DNA from: CAYXAA01 sp964462985
GTDB taxonomy: Bacteria; Pseudomonadota; Alphaproteobacteria; Rhizobiales; Stappiaceae
Assembly (NCBI GenBank): GCA_964462985.1
Contig: CAYXAA010000001.1
Span: 62,001 to 126,000 of the forward strand
Reading direction: 5' to 3'
DNA: 64,000 nt
Position 1 is the stretch's first letter, and the number at the start of each line of letters is the position of its first letter. Under the pieces are notes generated by a model. The model was not told the DNA's origin, did no database searches, and saw only the letters and a program-made list of their open reading frames with translations. Below, one piece after another: positions 16,707 to 24,881 of this stretch. Made by a program: the position numbers and the translations under genes.

Positions 16707-17162
16707 ATGCGCCTGACCCAACAAACCAACTACGCTGTGCGGACCCTGATCTACTGCGCGGCAAATCCCGACAAGCCGAGCAAGGTCGCGGACATTGCCG
16801 CGAGCTTCGACATGTCGGAGACTCACCTCTTCAAGATCCTGAAGGTTCTGGTCGACGCCGGCTTCATCCGGACGATTCGGGGCCGCAACGGCGGAATCAT
16901 GCTCGGCCGACCTGCCGAACGCATCACGGTTGGAGAGGTGGTCAGGGCCGCCGAGGAGAGCTTCCTGCTGGCAGAGTGCTTCGATTCCGGCCGGCGCGAC
17001 TGCCCGCTGATCACGTCCTGCGGGTTCAACGGCCTGCTGCACGAGGCGCTTGAGGCCTTCATGGCCGTGCTCGATGATCACACGATCGCCGAACTCGCCG
17101 CCGACCGCTCGAACATCCGCGTTCTGCTGCAGATGGACCCGGTGCTGGCGGCGACGGCCTAG
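16707..17162 (+). CDS. rirA: Rrf2-family iron regulator RirA
   Basis: The start is the ATG at 16707 (MRLTQQTNYAVRT), giving 151 residues. The N-terminal winged helix (VADIAASFDMSETHLFKILKVL, then IRTIRGRNGGIML) is typical of Rrf2. The cluster-binding cysteines lie at residues 91, 99 and 105 in AECFDSGRRDCPLITSCGF. That spacing and the MRLT-QTNYAVR opening match rhizobial RirA rather than IscR or NsrR. RirA carries an iron-sulfur cluster when iron is sufficient and represses iron and haem uptake genes at TGA-N9-TCA sites. Such sites occur upstream of hmuR and of the exb-tonB operon in this window. Confidence 0.88.
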   Translation: MRLTQQTNYAVRTLIYCAANPDKPSKVADIAASFDMSETHLFKILKVLVDAGFIRTIRGRNGGIMLGRPAERITVGEVVRAAEESFLLAECFDSGRRDCPLITSCGFNGLLHEALEAFMAVLDDHTIAELAADRSNIRVLLQMDPVLAATA

Positions 17163-17215
17163 CGGCTTATTCCGACCGGCATGGGATGCGCGGCTTGTCC
17201 GCACGCCGCGGTAAA

Positions 17216-17237
17216 TGCCCGGGCCGAAGCCCGGGCA
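17216..17237. terminator. hairpin between convergent rirA and ABC operon
   Basis: TGCCCGGGC and GCCCGGGCA form a perfect 9-bp stem with a CGAA tetraloop, 53 bases after the rirA stop and 28 bases from the end of the opposing binding-protein gene. No T run follows on either side; it probably ends transcription from both directions. Confidence 0.5.
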
Positions 17238-17265
17238 AGATGGTGGTCGGGAGCGGCCAGGGGCC

Positions 17266-18465
17266 TCATTGCATCTCGGTGACGACCTCGAACGTGTCAC
17301 CCGCGACCTTCCACAGGGCATAGGCGCCCGGCACGTCGCCGTTCTCGTCGAAGTTCACGTCGCCGGCCGCGCCCTTGTAGTCGATCTGCTTGCCGGCGGC
17401 GATCAGTTCCTTGGCCTTCTTCCACTCGCCCGGCAGGATCGGCTCGCCCTCGCCGCTGGAGACGGCGCGCAGGCTTTCGGCGATCTTGGTCTTGTCACCG
17501 CCGGCCTTCTCGATCGCGAGCGCCGCCAGGAAAGCCGCATCATAGGATGTGGTGACGAAGATGGCGTTCGGATCGCCGCCGACTTCCTTGAAGGCCGCAT
17601 TGAAGGCCTCCAGGGCCTCCGACTGTTCGCCGACCGGCGAGGACGCAAAGAACGTTGCGAGGTTCTCGGCACCAAGCTCGTTGATCGGAGCCTGCGACTT
17701 CATGCCGTCGCCGCCGATGAAGTTCTCGAAGAAGCCGTTCTCGAGCGCCTGGCGCAGGATGGTGAGACCGGCGCCGTCGCCGTAGTCGAAGATCACAAGC
17801 GTATCGGCACCACCCTTTGCGAGTTCCGCGAGGTCGGAGCGGTACGACGCCTTGCCGTCCTCGTGTGCGGCGAAGCCGGCGATCGTGCCGCCATTGGCCT
17901 CGAACTCCTCCTTGAACGATTCCGCGAGCCCCTTGCCGTAGTCATTGTTGAGATACGAGACGGCGACGGTGTTGTGGCCGCGGTCTAGCACGGTTCGGGC
18001 GAGCGCCCGGCCCTGATAGTCGTCGGAGGGCACGGTGCGGAACACGGTGTCATTGTCGGCAAGCCGCGTGATTTCGGGCGAGGTGCCCGACGGCGTAATC
18101 ATGACGATGCCAGCCGGGATCGTGACCGAATTCGCGGCCGCAAGCACCGGACCCGAGCAATGCGGCCCGACAACGACCGCCACGTTCTCGATGTTGACGG
18201 CCTTTGTCGCCGCATCGGTCGCGTTCTGCGGATTGCAACCGCTGTCGCCGACAACGGCAACCAGCTTCTCGCCTTCGAGAATGCCGCCTTGCTCATTGAT
18301 CTGGCTGATCGCGAGCTGTGCGGAATCGATCATCGCCGGCGCCATAGCTGCGATTGCGCCGGAAATGCCGCCGAGCAGGCCGATCTTGACGTCGGCCTGG
18401 GCCGGCGCCGCCAGCGCGGTCGCTCCGAGGAGCGCGCCGACAAGGGCGTAACGAGCAGTCTTCAT
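17266..18465 (-). CDS. branched-chain-amino-acid-type ABC substrate-binding protein, kyn operon
   Basis: The start is the ATG at 18465 with TAGGTGGAGG upstream; a GTG at 18477 is an alternative. The 399-residue product has a signal peptide ending near APAQADVKIG and a Peripla_BP_6 fold: IGLLGGISGAIAAMAP, VVGPHCSGPVLAAANSV, ITPSGTSPEITRL and SYLNNDYGKGLAESF. It is the last gene of an apparent eight-gene operon that starts with kynU-kynA-kynB, so the expected ligand is tryptophan, kynurenine or a related aromatic amino acid, by context only. Being distal is unusual, because binding-protein genes usually come first. An 82-bp gap before it could hold an extra promoter. Confidence 0.9.
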   Translation of the reverse strand: MKTARYALVGALLGATALAAPAQADVKIGLLGGISGAIAAMAPAMIDSAQLAISQINEQGGILEGEKLVAVVGDSGCNPQNATDAATKAVNIENVAVVVGPHCSGPVLAAANSVTIPAGIVMITPSGTSPEITRLADNDTVFRTVPSDDYQGRALARTVLDRGHNTVAVSYLNNDYGKGLAESFKEEFEANGGTIAGFAAHEDGKASYRSDLAELAKGGADTLVIFDYGDGAGLTILRQALENGFFENFIGGDGMKSQAPINELGAENLATFFASSPVGEQSEALEAFNAAFKEVGGDPNAIFVTTSYDAAFLAALAIEKAGGDKTKIAESLRAVSSGEGEPILPGEWKKAKELIAAGKQIDYKGAAGDVNFDENGDVPGAYALWKVAGDTFEVVTEMQ

Positions 18466-18547
18466 CTTCACCTCCACCTAGTATCGCGGACCGGACCTGT
18501 TCCGCCCGCCTTGCCGCCGCCTGGCCGGGTGATTCCGGTCGGACGGC

Positions 18548-19504
18548 CTATACCTTTGCCTCGGCCTTGCTGCTGGCGTCCCTCCGCCGCTCCGGCAGCA
18601 GGCCCTCCGGCCGGAAGCGCAGCACCAGTTGCAGCATCAGGCCGATCAGGAAAACGCGAATGTATTTCGCCTTGATTGCGATCTCTGGCGGAAAGCGGTC
18701 GGTCAGGATCTCCGACATCGACCAGATGATCCAGACCACGGCAACGCCGAGGATGGCACCGCGGTTGTTGCCCGAACCGCCGAGGATCAGCATGATCCAG
18801 ACCAGGAACGTCGCGACCATCGGATCGATCGCTTCCGGCGTGATGGCGCGATTCAAATGCGCGAAAAGGGCGCCGCCAAGCCCCATCAGCGCCGCTCCGA
18901 AGACGAAGGCCTCGAGACGGCGGTAGGGCACGTCCTTGCCCATGGCGCGCGCGGCGTCCTCGTTGTCGCGGATCGCACGCATCATGCGGCCCCAGGGCGA
19001 AGCGATCTGCCGTTCGACCAGAAGATAGGCGGCAAGCAGGATCACCGCCACAACGGCGAGATAGGCGACCTGTGCCTCGAAATAGGTGAGGCCGCCAAAC
19101 GGCCGCGGAATGTCGGTGACGCCCCGCGCCGATCCGGTCAGCCAGTCTTCCGACTTGATGACCAGCCGGATGATCTCGGCGACCCCGATGGTGGCGATCG
19201 CCAGATAGTCGGAGCGGAAACGCAGGCAGATCTTACCGATCGGCCAGGCGATCAGGCTGGCGGCAATCATGGCGCCGACAAGTCCGAGCGGCATCGGCAA
19301 GCCGAAGCCGCCGACACGGCCGGCAACATCCGGGCTGGTCAGGATCGCCGAGGTATAGGCACCGACCGCGAAGAAGCCGGCGATACCGGCGTTGAACAGG
19401 CCGGTGAAGCCCCACTGGATGTTGAGTCCGAGCGCCAGCAGGGCATAGATGCCGATGAAGGTCGACATGAACAGTGCGTAGTTGACGAGGCCGATCCATT
19501 CCAT
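18548..19504 (-). CDS. ABC transporter permease, LivM type, kyn operon
   Basis: The 318-residue inner-membrane protein of the BPD_transp_2 family has LivM features: LALGLNIQWGFTGLFNAGIAGFFAVGAY near the N-terminus and VWIMLILGGSGNNRGAILGVAVVW near the C-terminus. About eight to nine membrane segments are evident. It lies 13 bp downstream of the LivH-type gene and pairs with it in the importer. The TFTGLFNAGIAG variant of the usual SFG motif suggests a non-classical substrate. Confidence 0.9.
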   Translation of the reverse strand: MEWIGLVNYALFMSTFIGIYALLALGLNIQWGFTGLFNAGIAGFFAVGAYTSAILTSPDVAGRVGGFGLPMPLGLVGAMIAASLIAWPIGKICLRFRSDYLAIATIGVAEIIRLVIKSEDWLTGSARGVTDIPRPFGGLTYFEAQVAYLAVVAVILLAAYLLVERQIASPWGRMMRAIRDNEDAARAMGKDVPYRRLEAFVFGAALMGLGGALFAHLNRAITPEAIDPMVATFLVWIMLILGGSGNNRGAILGVAVVWIIWSMSEILTDRFPPEIAIKAKYIRVFLIGLMLQLVLRFRPEGLLPERRRDASSKAEAKV

Positions 19505-19517
19505 CGTGCGGCCCTTT

Positions 19518-20390
19518 CTACAAGACCTTGCCGCGGAACAGCCCGGTCGGGCGCACCAGCAGCATCAGAAGCAGGATGGCGAAGGCCGTCGCCTGCTTGT
19601 ATTCGCTCGGCAGCAGCAGCACCGAGAATTCCTCGATGACGCCCACGGCAAGCCCGCCGACCGCAGCACCCTCGATCCGGCCGACGCCGCCCAGGATCGC
19701 GGCGGCAAACATCGGAAGCAGCATCTGCCACCCCATCATCGACGTCAGCTGCGTGTTGAGGCCGAGGAAGAAGCCGGCGGCGGCGCACAGCGCACCGACG
19801 ATCGCCCAGGTGATGGTAATGACCTTGCGGTTGTCGATACCCGACAGCAGGGCGAGGTTCGGATTATCCGACATGGCGCGCATCGCCTTGCCCCACTTCG
19901 TGCGGCCAAGGAAAAGCTGCAGGGCGACGAAAAGCCCGACCATGACGGCGAGCGTCACCAGTTCGCGGTCCCTGAGGCGGATGCCCCACCAGTCTTCCGG
20001 ACGGACGATGCCGCGCGCATAGGACTGTGCGTCAACGCCCCAGACCACCTGGACCACCGAGCGCAGCATGAGCGCAACGCCGAGCGAGGCCATGACCGTG
20101 ACGATCTTCGGCCGCTCGCGCAGATAATCGTAGAACACTCGGTCGACACCGACGGCCACGGCCGCACAGAGCAGCATGGCGATCGGCAGCGCCACAAAGG
20201 GCGTCAAGCCGAGCCCCGAGACAACGGCCAGCGCCATGAAGGCCCCGAGCGTGGCGAGATCACCGTGAGCAAGATGGGCATAGCGCAGGATGGCGAACAC
20301 CAGCGTTATGCCGATTGCGCCGAGTGCGTAGATCGAGCCGAGCACGAGGCCGGGCACGAGATAGAAGTTGATCAGGTCCATGATCGGCAT
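19518..20390 (-). CDS. ABC transporter permease, LivH type, kyn operon
   Basis: The 290-residue polytopic protein is a LivH-type permease: GSIYALGAIGITLVFAILRYAHLAHGDLATLGAF at the N-terminus and FAAAILGGVGRIEGAAVGGLAVG as the C-terminal coupling region. The length is typical. It follows the LivF-type gene by 12 bp, in the order G-F-H-M-binding protein. Confidence 0.91.
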   Translation of the reverse strand: MPIMDLINFYLVPGLVLGSIYALGAIGITLVFAILRYAHLAHGDLATLGAFMALAVVSGLGLTPFVALPIAMLLCAAVAVGVDRVFYDYLRERPKIVTVMASLGVALMLRSVVQVVWGVDAQSYARGIVRPEDWWGIRLRDRELVTLAVMVGLFVALQLFLGRTKWGKAMRAMSDNPNLALLSGIDNRKVITITWAIVGALCAAAGFFLGLNTQLTSMMGWQMLLPMFAAAILGGVGRIEGAAVGGLAVGVIEEFSVLLLPSEYKQATAFAILLLMLLVRPTGLFRGKVL

Positions 20391-20402
20391 GCCGGCCCCT
20401 CC

Positions 20403-21143
20403 TCAGCCGCCGAGGAACATTTCGGCGACCTCGCGGTCGGCGAGCAGCTCTGCGCCCGTGCCTTCGTGACGATTGGCGCCGGCGGCGAGCACATAGCCGC
20501 GGTCGGCGAAGGCGAGCGCCTGCTTGGCGTGCTGCTCGACGAGCAGGATCGCCACGCCGCTGTCGCGCACGTCGCGGCAGATCTGAAAGATCTGCTCCAT
20601 GTATTTCGGGCTGAGGCCCGCCGTCGGTTCGTCAAGCAGGAGGATCTTCGGCTCCAGCATCAGCGCCCGGCCCATCGCGACCATCTGGCGCTGGCCGCCG
20701 GACAGGCTGCCGGCGAGCGTGCGCCGCCGCGCCTTCAAATCGGGGAACAGCGCATAGACCCGGTCGTAGGCGGCGGAGAAATCGCCCTTGCGCAGAAAGG
20801 CGCCCATTTCCAGATTCTCGTGCACGGTCATCTCGCGGAAGATGTTATCCACCTGCGGCACATAACAGACGCCGGCCTCGACGATGCGGTTGGGGGCAAG
20901 ACCGGTAATGTCGCGCCCCTGCATCACGATGGTGCCGCTGCGGATGTTGAGCAGGCCGAACACCGCCTTCATCGCGGTCGACTTGCCGGCACCGTTCGGG
21001 CCGACGATGGCGACGATCTCGTTCGGCGCGACGTGGAGCGACACGCCCTGCAGGATGTCGGCGTCGCCGTAGCCGGCGCGCAGCTCCGTCATTTCGAGCA
21101 ATGGTGCGGCGAGATCGGGCGCAAGAGCCGGGCGCGCGCTCAT
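20403..21143 (-). CDS. ABC transporter ATP-binding protein, LivF type, kyn operon
   Basis: The start is the ATG at 21143 (MSARPALAP), overlapping the end of the LivG-type gene by 4 bp; 246 residues. It has Walker A GPNGAGKST, the signature LSGGQRQMV, Walker B LLLDEPTAGLSP and H-loop VEQHAKQA. The DEPTAGLSP plus EQH combination is LivF-like. It powers import together with the LivG-type subunit. Confidence 0.92.
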   Translation of the reverse strand: MSARPALAPDLAAPLLEMTELRAGYGDADILQGVSLHVAPNEIVAIVGPNGAGKSTAMKAVFGLLNIRSGTIVMQGRDITGLAPNRIVEAGVCYVPQVDNIFREMTVHENLEMGAFLRKGDFSAAYDRVYALFPDLKARRRTLAGSLSGGQRQMVAMGRALMLEPKILLLDEPTAGLSPKYMEQIFQICRDVRDSGVAILLVEQHAKQALAFADRGYVLAAGANRHEGTGAELLADREVAEMFLGG

Positions 21144-21973
21144 GCCGCCGCTCCAACGGTTTCGCCGAGATAGGCCTCGAGCACCCGCGGGTCGGAGCGC
21201 ACTGTGTTGAAGCTGCCCTCGATCAGAACCTTGCCCTCGGCCATGCAGACCACCGGGTCGCACAGCTTCTCGATCATCTCCATGTCGTGCTCGATCAGGA
21301 TGAAGGTATAGCCGCGCTCGCGGTTCAGGATCGCGATTTTCTCCTCAAGCTTGCGCAGCAGGGTGCGGTTGACGCCCGCCGCCGGCTCGTCGAGCAGCAC
21401 GAGCTTGGCGTCGGTCATCATGGTGCGGCCGAGTTCCAGGAGCTTCTTCTGGCCGCCGGAAAGATTGCCGGCGCGTTCGTCGGCGACATGGGAGAGCTCA
21501 AGGAAGTCGAGGGTCTGGCGCGCCCGCTCGGCCACCGCTTCTTCGTCGCGGCGCACCGCGCCCCAGGCGAGCCAGTTGGAGAACAGCCGCTCGCCGGTCT
21601 GGCGCGGAGGCACCACCATCAGGTTCTCCCGCACGGTGAGGCGATGAAACTCCTGCGGGATCTGGAAGGTGCGCACCAGCCCCTTGTGGAAGCGCCGGTC
21701 GGCGGACAGACCGGTGATGTCCTCGCCGAGATAGCGGACATGGCCCGATGTGGGAGGAAAGGCTCCGGCGATCAGGTTGAACAAAGTGGTCTTGCCGGCG
21801 CCATTCGGGCCGATCAGACCGGTAATGGTACCTTCGGCGACCGAGAAGGAACAGCGGTCGACCGCTCGGAAGCCGCCGTATTCCATCACCAGCCGGTCGA
21901 GTTCCAGCATCAAGGCCCCCGCCTGTCGTTGATCGCCCGCGCTTGCGGCGAGCTTGTTTGCTTGTTTCATCAT
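21140..21973 (-). CDS. ABC transporter ATP-binding protein, LivG type, kyn operon
   Basis: The ATPase carries Walker A GPNGAGKTT, Q-loop VRTFQIPQEFHRLTVRENLM, signature LSGGQKKLLE, Walker B LVLLDEPAAGVN and H-loop IEHDME. The DEPAAGVN form is diagnostic of LivG-type subunits. The start is uncertain: I use the ATG at 21973; ATGs at 21997 and 21910 are in frame and none has a strong ribosome site. It follows kynB by about 42 bp on the same strand with no terminator between, linking transport to the kynurenine genes. Confidence 0.9.
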   Translation of the reverse strand: MMKQANKLAASAGDQRQAGALMLELDRLVMEYGGFRAVDRCSFSVAEGTITGLIGPNGAGKTTLFNLIAGAFPPTSGHVRYLGEDITGLSADRRFHKGLVRTFQIPQEFHRLTVRENLMVVPPRQTGERLFSNWLAWGAVRRDEEAVAERARQTLDFLELSHVADERAGNLSGGQKKLLELGRTMMTDAKLVLLDEPAAGVNRTLLRKLEEKIAILNRERGYTFILIEHDMEMIEKLCDPVVCMAEGKVLIEGSFNTVRSDPRVLEAYLGETVGAAA

Positions 21974-22015
21974 TCCACGATCGATCTGCCAGATCACGCC
22001 GCAGCGGCGGCATTC

Positions 22016-22654
22016 TCAGGCGAGATCCCTCAGCACGGCCCGGAGCGGGGCAGCGTCGAGCCCTTCTAGCTTCAACGGCAGCGCAATCAACTCATATTCG
22101 CCGGGCTCGACGCCGTGCAGCGCAAGATTCTCGATGATGCGCAGGTCGCGGCGCCGCGCCGCCATGTGCGCCGGCAGGTTCTTGGACGTATCCGGATCGA
22201 CCGAGGGAACATCGACCCCGACCAGGCGAACCCCGCGGTCGGCAAGCAGTTCCATCGTCTCGGCGGCAAGGGCGCGAAATCCGGCCGGCCAGGCCATGGG
22301 ATCGAGCGTATCCTCAAGCCGCAGCAGCACGCGCGGCGGCACGCCATCGAGAGCCGCGGCGATCTCCTGCGGCTGCAGCAGCGCGCCGCTGCCGCGCGCG
22401 TCGATCACCCGGGCCGGACCGATGAAATCGGCGAGGTCCAGCACGTCGATCGAGGCGCCCTCGGCGTCGTAGTGCAGCGGGGCGTCGGCATGGGCGCCGC
22501 AATGGGCCGACATCGAAAACTCGGCAACGTTGACCGGACAGCCCGGCCCGATCCTGAAGGTGTCCCTGGTGCGGTACGGCGCATCGCCGGGGAAGACGGC
22601 AATGCCGGGTGCCACAGGCGGCGTGATGTCGATCAGTCGGCGCGTCATCGTCAT
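22016..22654 (-). CDS. kynB: kynurenine formamidase KynB (cyclase family)
   Basis: The 212-residue enzyme hydrolyses N-formylkynurenine to kynurenine and formate, the second step of tryptophan breakdown. It belongs to the metal-dependent cyclase family, with the zinc-binding motif AHCGAHADAPLHYD near residue 50 and further ligand-type segments VLLRLE and VDVPSVDPDTSKNLPAH. Its start (ATG at 22654, second ATG at 22648) overlaps the kynA stop by the ATGA junction. Length and neighbours match bacterial KynB. Confidence 0.94.
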   Translation of the reverse strand: MTMTRRLIDITPPVAPGIAVFPGDAPYRTRDTFRIGPGCPVNVAEFSMSAHCGAHADAPLHYDAEGASIDVLDLADFIGPARVIDARGSGALLQPQEIAAALDGVPPRVLLRLEDTLDPMAWPAGFRALAAETMELLADRGVRLVGVDVPSVDPDTSKNLPAHMAARRRDLRIIENLALHGVEPGEYELIALPLKLEGLDAAPLRAVLRDLA

Positions 22655-23508
22655 CAAAGCTCCGCCCGGATCGACCACAGCTCGGGGAACAGCACCACGT
22701 CGAGCATGCGCTTGAGGTATGCCACCCCCGAGGTGCCGCCGGTGCCGCGCTTGAACCCGATGATCCGCTCCACGGTGGTGACATGGTTGAATCGCCAGCG
22801 GCGGAAATAATCCTCGAAGTCGACCAGCTTCTCGGCCAGTTCGTAGAGCGACCAGTACCGTGTCGGCTCCCGGTAGACCGCAATCCAGGCCGCGCTCACG
22901 CTGGCGTCCGGCCGGTATGGCTCGGCCGGGTCGCGTGACAGCACCTGTGGGTCGATGGCGAAGCCGGAGCGCGAAAGCAGCCTGAGCGCCTCGTCGTAGA
23001 GGCTCGGTTCGCAACGCAGCCGGTCGAGCCGGTCGTAGATCTCCGGCAGATGGGCGTGCGGCCGCAGCATCGCGGCGTTCTTGTTGCCGGCCAGATATTC
23101 GATCGCGCGGTACTGCCAGGACTGGAAGCCGGATGACTGGCCAAGCCGGCCCCGGAACTCGGAATATTCCGAGGGCGTCATGGTGCGCAGCACCTGCCAA
23201 GCGAGGTTGAGCTGCTCGAAGATCCGGGCAACGCGGGTCAGCATCTTGAAGGCCGGCTGAAGATCGTCGGCGGCGATCCGGGCCTTGGCGGCGGTGAGCT
23301 CGTGGATCGCGAGCTTCATCCACAGCTCCGAAGTCTGGTGCTGAATGATGAAGAGCATCTCGTCATGGGCGTCCGACAGCGGATGCTGGGCCGCTAGGAC
23401 GCTGTCGAGATGCAGGTAGTCGCCGTAGGACATGCGGCCATCGAAGGCCATCTCGGCGCCTTCCTCTGCCGGGTCGTAAGGCACGGTGGGGTCGCGGGGC
23501 TCCGTCAT
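22654..23508 (-). CDS. kynA: tryptophan 2,3-dioxygenase KynA
   Basis: The 284-residue haem enzyme opens the indole ring of L-tryptophan to N-formylkynurenine. Family motifs are MSYGDYLHLDSVLAAQ, FIIQHQTSELWMK with the active-site His57, EYLAGNKNAA, and RFNHVTTVERIIGFKRGTGGTSG, in which His242 is the expected proximal haem ligand and the last loop binds substrate. It starts at the ATG at 23508, overlapping the kynU stop. It is the committed step of the three-gene route to anthranilate here. Confidence 0.96.
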   Translation of the reverse strand: MTEPRDPTVPYDPAEEGAEMAFDGRMSYGDYLHLDSVLAAQHPLSDAHDEMLFIIQHQTSELWMKLAIHELTAAKARIAADDLQPAFKMLTRVARIFEQLNLAWQVLRTMTPSEYSEFRGRLGQSSGFQSWQYRAIEYLAGNKNAAMLRPHAHLPEIYDRLDRLRCEPSLYDEALRLLSRSGFAIDPQVLSRDPAEPYRPDASVSAAWIAVYREPTRYWSLYELAEKLVDFEDYFRRWRFNHVTTVERIIGFKRGTGGTSGVAYLKRMLDVVLFPELWSIRAEL

Positions 23509-24740
23509 GTCACCTTCGCCCTCGCCTTGAATTCCGGCCGGTCCCACGCCCCGCTCTTGAGGATGTCCTCTAGGATCGCGGCGGCGCGCACGACATCGGA
23601 GAAGGACAGGTAGAGCGGCGTGAAACCGAAGCGGATGATGTCCGGGGCGCGGAAGTCGCCGATGACACCGCGGGAGATCAGGGCCTGCATGACCGCGTAG
23701 CCCTCCGGATGACGGAACGACACCTGGCTGCCGCGGCGCTCGGCCTCGCGCGGGGTGGCGAGCACCAGGTCCGGGCAGCGCCGCTCGACTTCGGCGATGA
23801 AGCGTTCGCACAGCGCGACCGACTTTCGCCGCAGGACGGCCATGTCGACATCGGCAAAGACGTCGAGCGCAGCATCGAGCGCGGCGAGCGACAGCACCGG
23901 CGGAGTGCCGACACGCATGCGGTCGACGCCCTCGGCCGGGCGGTAGCCGAGCTCGAAGGCAAAGGGCGCTTGGTGGCCCATCCAGCCCGTGAGCGGCGGC
24001 GCCACCCGGCCCTGGTGGCGCGGGGCGACGTAGAGGAAGGCCGGCGCGCCGGGACCGCCATTCAGATACTTGTAGCCGCAACCGACGGCGAAGTCGGCGT
24101 CGGTGCCGGCAAGGTCGACCGGAAAGGCCCCGGCGGAGTGGGCAAGGTCCCACAGGGTCAGCGCGCCATGGGCATGCGCCCTGGCGGTGAGCGCCGCCAT
24201 GTCATGGCGGCGGCCGGTGCGGTAGTCGACTTCCGTCAACATCAAGACGGCGACGTCCTCGCCGATCGCGGCTTCCACCTCTTCCGGGGCCACGATCCGA
24301 AGCTCGTGGCCTGCGGCAAGCAGGTCGCGCAGGCCCTGGGCAACATAGAGGTCGGTCGGAAAATTGCCGCGGTCGGACAGGATCACCTTGCGGTCCGGGC
24401 GCAGCGCAAGGGCAGCCGAAAGCATCTTGAAGACGTTGATCGAGGTGCTGTCGGCGGCGACCACGGTGCCGGGCGCCGCACCGATCAGTCGGGCGATCTT
24501 GTCGCCGACCCGCGCCGGCAGGTCGATCCAGCCGTGGGCATTCCAGCCGCGGATCAGGCTATCGCCCCACTCGGCCGTGACGGTCTCGGCCATGCGCGCG
24601 GGCACCGCCTTTGGCAGGACGCCGAGCGAGTTGCCGTCGAGATAGATCACGCCTTCCGGAAGGTGGAAGGCCGCGCGCTTGTGGCGCAGAGGATCCTGCG
24701 CGTCGAGCGTTTCCACTTCTGCCGCGGGATCCAACGTCAT
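23505..24740 (-). CDS. kynU: kynureninase KynU
   Basis: The start is the ATG at 24740 (MTLDPAAEVETL); 411 residues. KynU is a PLP fold-type I enzyme converting kynurenine to anthranilate plus alanine. Visible elements are IYLDGNSLGVLPKAVPARM, STSINVFKMLSAAL, LTEVDYRTGRRHDMAAL, LWDLAHSAGAFPVDL with the PLP-binding Asp, and the Schiff-base Lys224 in GYKYLNGGPGAP. It is first in the operon and reads away from the divergent GntR gene. No kmo or later NAD-branch gene is nearby, which points to the anthranilate branch. Confidence 0.96.
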   Translation of the reverse strand: MTLDPAAEVETLDAQDPLRHKRAAFHLPEGVIYLDGNSLGVLPKAVPARMAETVTAEWGDSLIRGWNAHGWIDLPARVGDKIARLIGAAPGTVVAADSTSINVFKMLSAALALRPDRKVILSDRGNFPTDLYVAQGLRDLLAAGHELRIVAPEEVEAAIGEDVAVLMLTEVDYRTGRRHDMAALTARAHAHGALTLWDLAHSAGAFPVDLAGTDADFAVGCGYKYLNGGPGAPAFLYVAPRHQGRVAPPLTGWMGHQAPFAFELGYRPAEGVDRMRVGTPPVLSLAALDAALDVFADVDMAVLRRKSVALCERFIAEVERRCPDLVLATPREAERRGSQVSFRHPEGYAVMQALISRGVIGDFRAPDIIRFGFTPLYLSFSDVVRAAAILEDILKSGAWDRPEFKARAKVT

Positions 24741-24811
24741 GCCATCCTCTCGTTCGCCGCCGCCGGCGGGGGTTTTGCTCACCCTAGCAACACGGTTCTC
24801 GAACGACAAGT

Positions 24812-24825
24812 AATTATATATAATT
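24812..24825. promoter_or_regulatory. perfect palindrome in kynU/gntR divergent promoter, candidate operator
   Basis: AATTATATATAATT is a perfect 14-bp palindrome midway between the divergent kynU and GntR-gene starts, inside a sharply A/T-rich island. A TATAAT follows at 24838-24843 for the rightward gene. FCD-type GntR regulators such as VanR often use A/T-rich sites of about this form, so it is a reasonable operator for the adjacent regulator. Confidence 0.55.
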
Positions 24826-24881
24826 GAGTTCGTGATATATAATGCTGCCTGCAGCGCGCTCGATTCGGACGGGTCAAAACG

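Noticed and set aside
16707..17162. Rrf2 protein considered as NsrR or IscR
   Set aside because: Cysteines at 91, 99 and 105 and the N-terminal sequence fit RirA; IscR and NsrR have shorter spacing between the first two cysteines.
19482..21173. 563-residue plus-strand frame opposite livH/livF
   Set aside because: Antisense to transporter genes with intact Walker and permease motifs; no family features.
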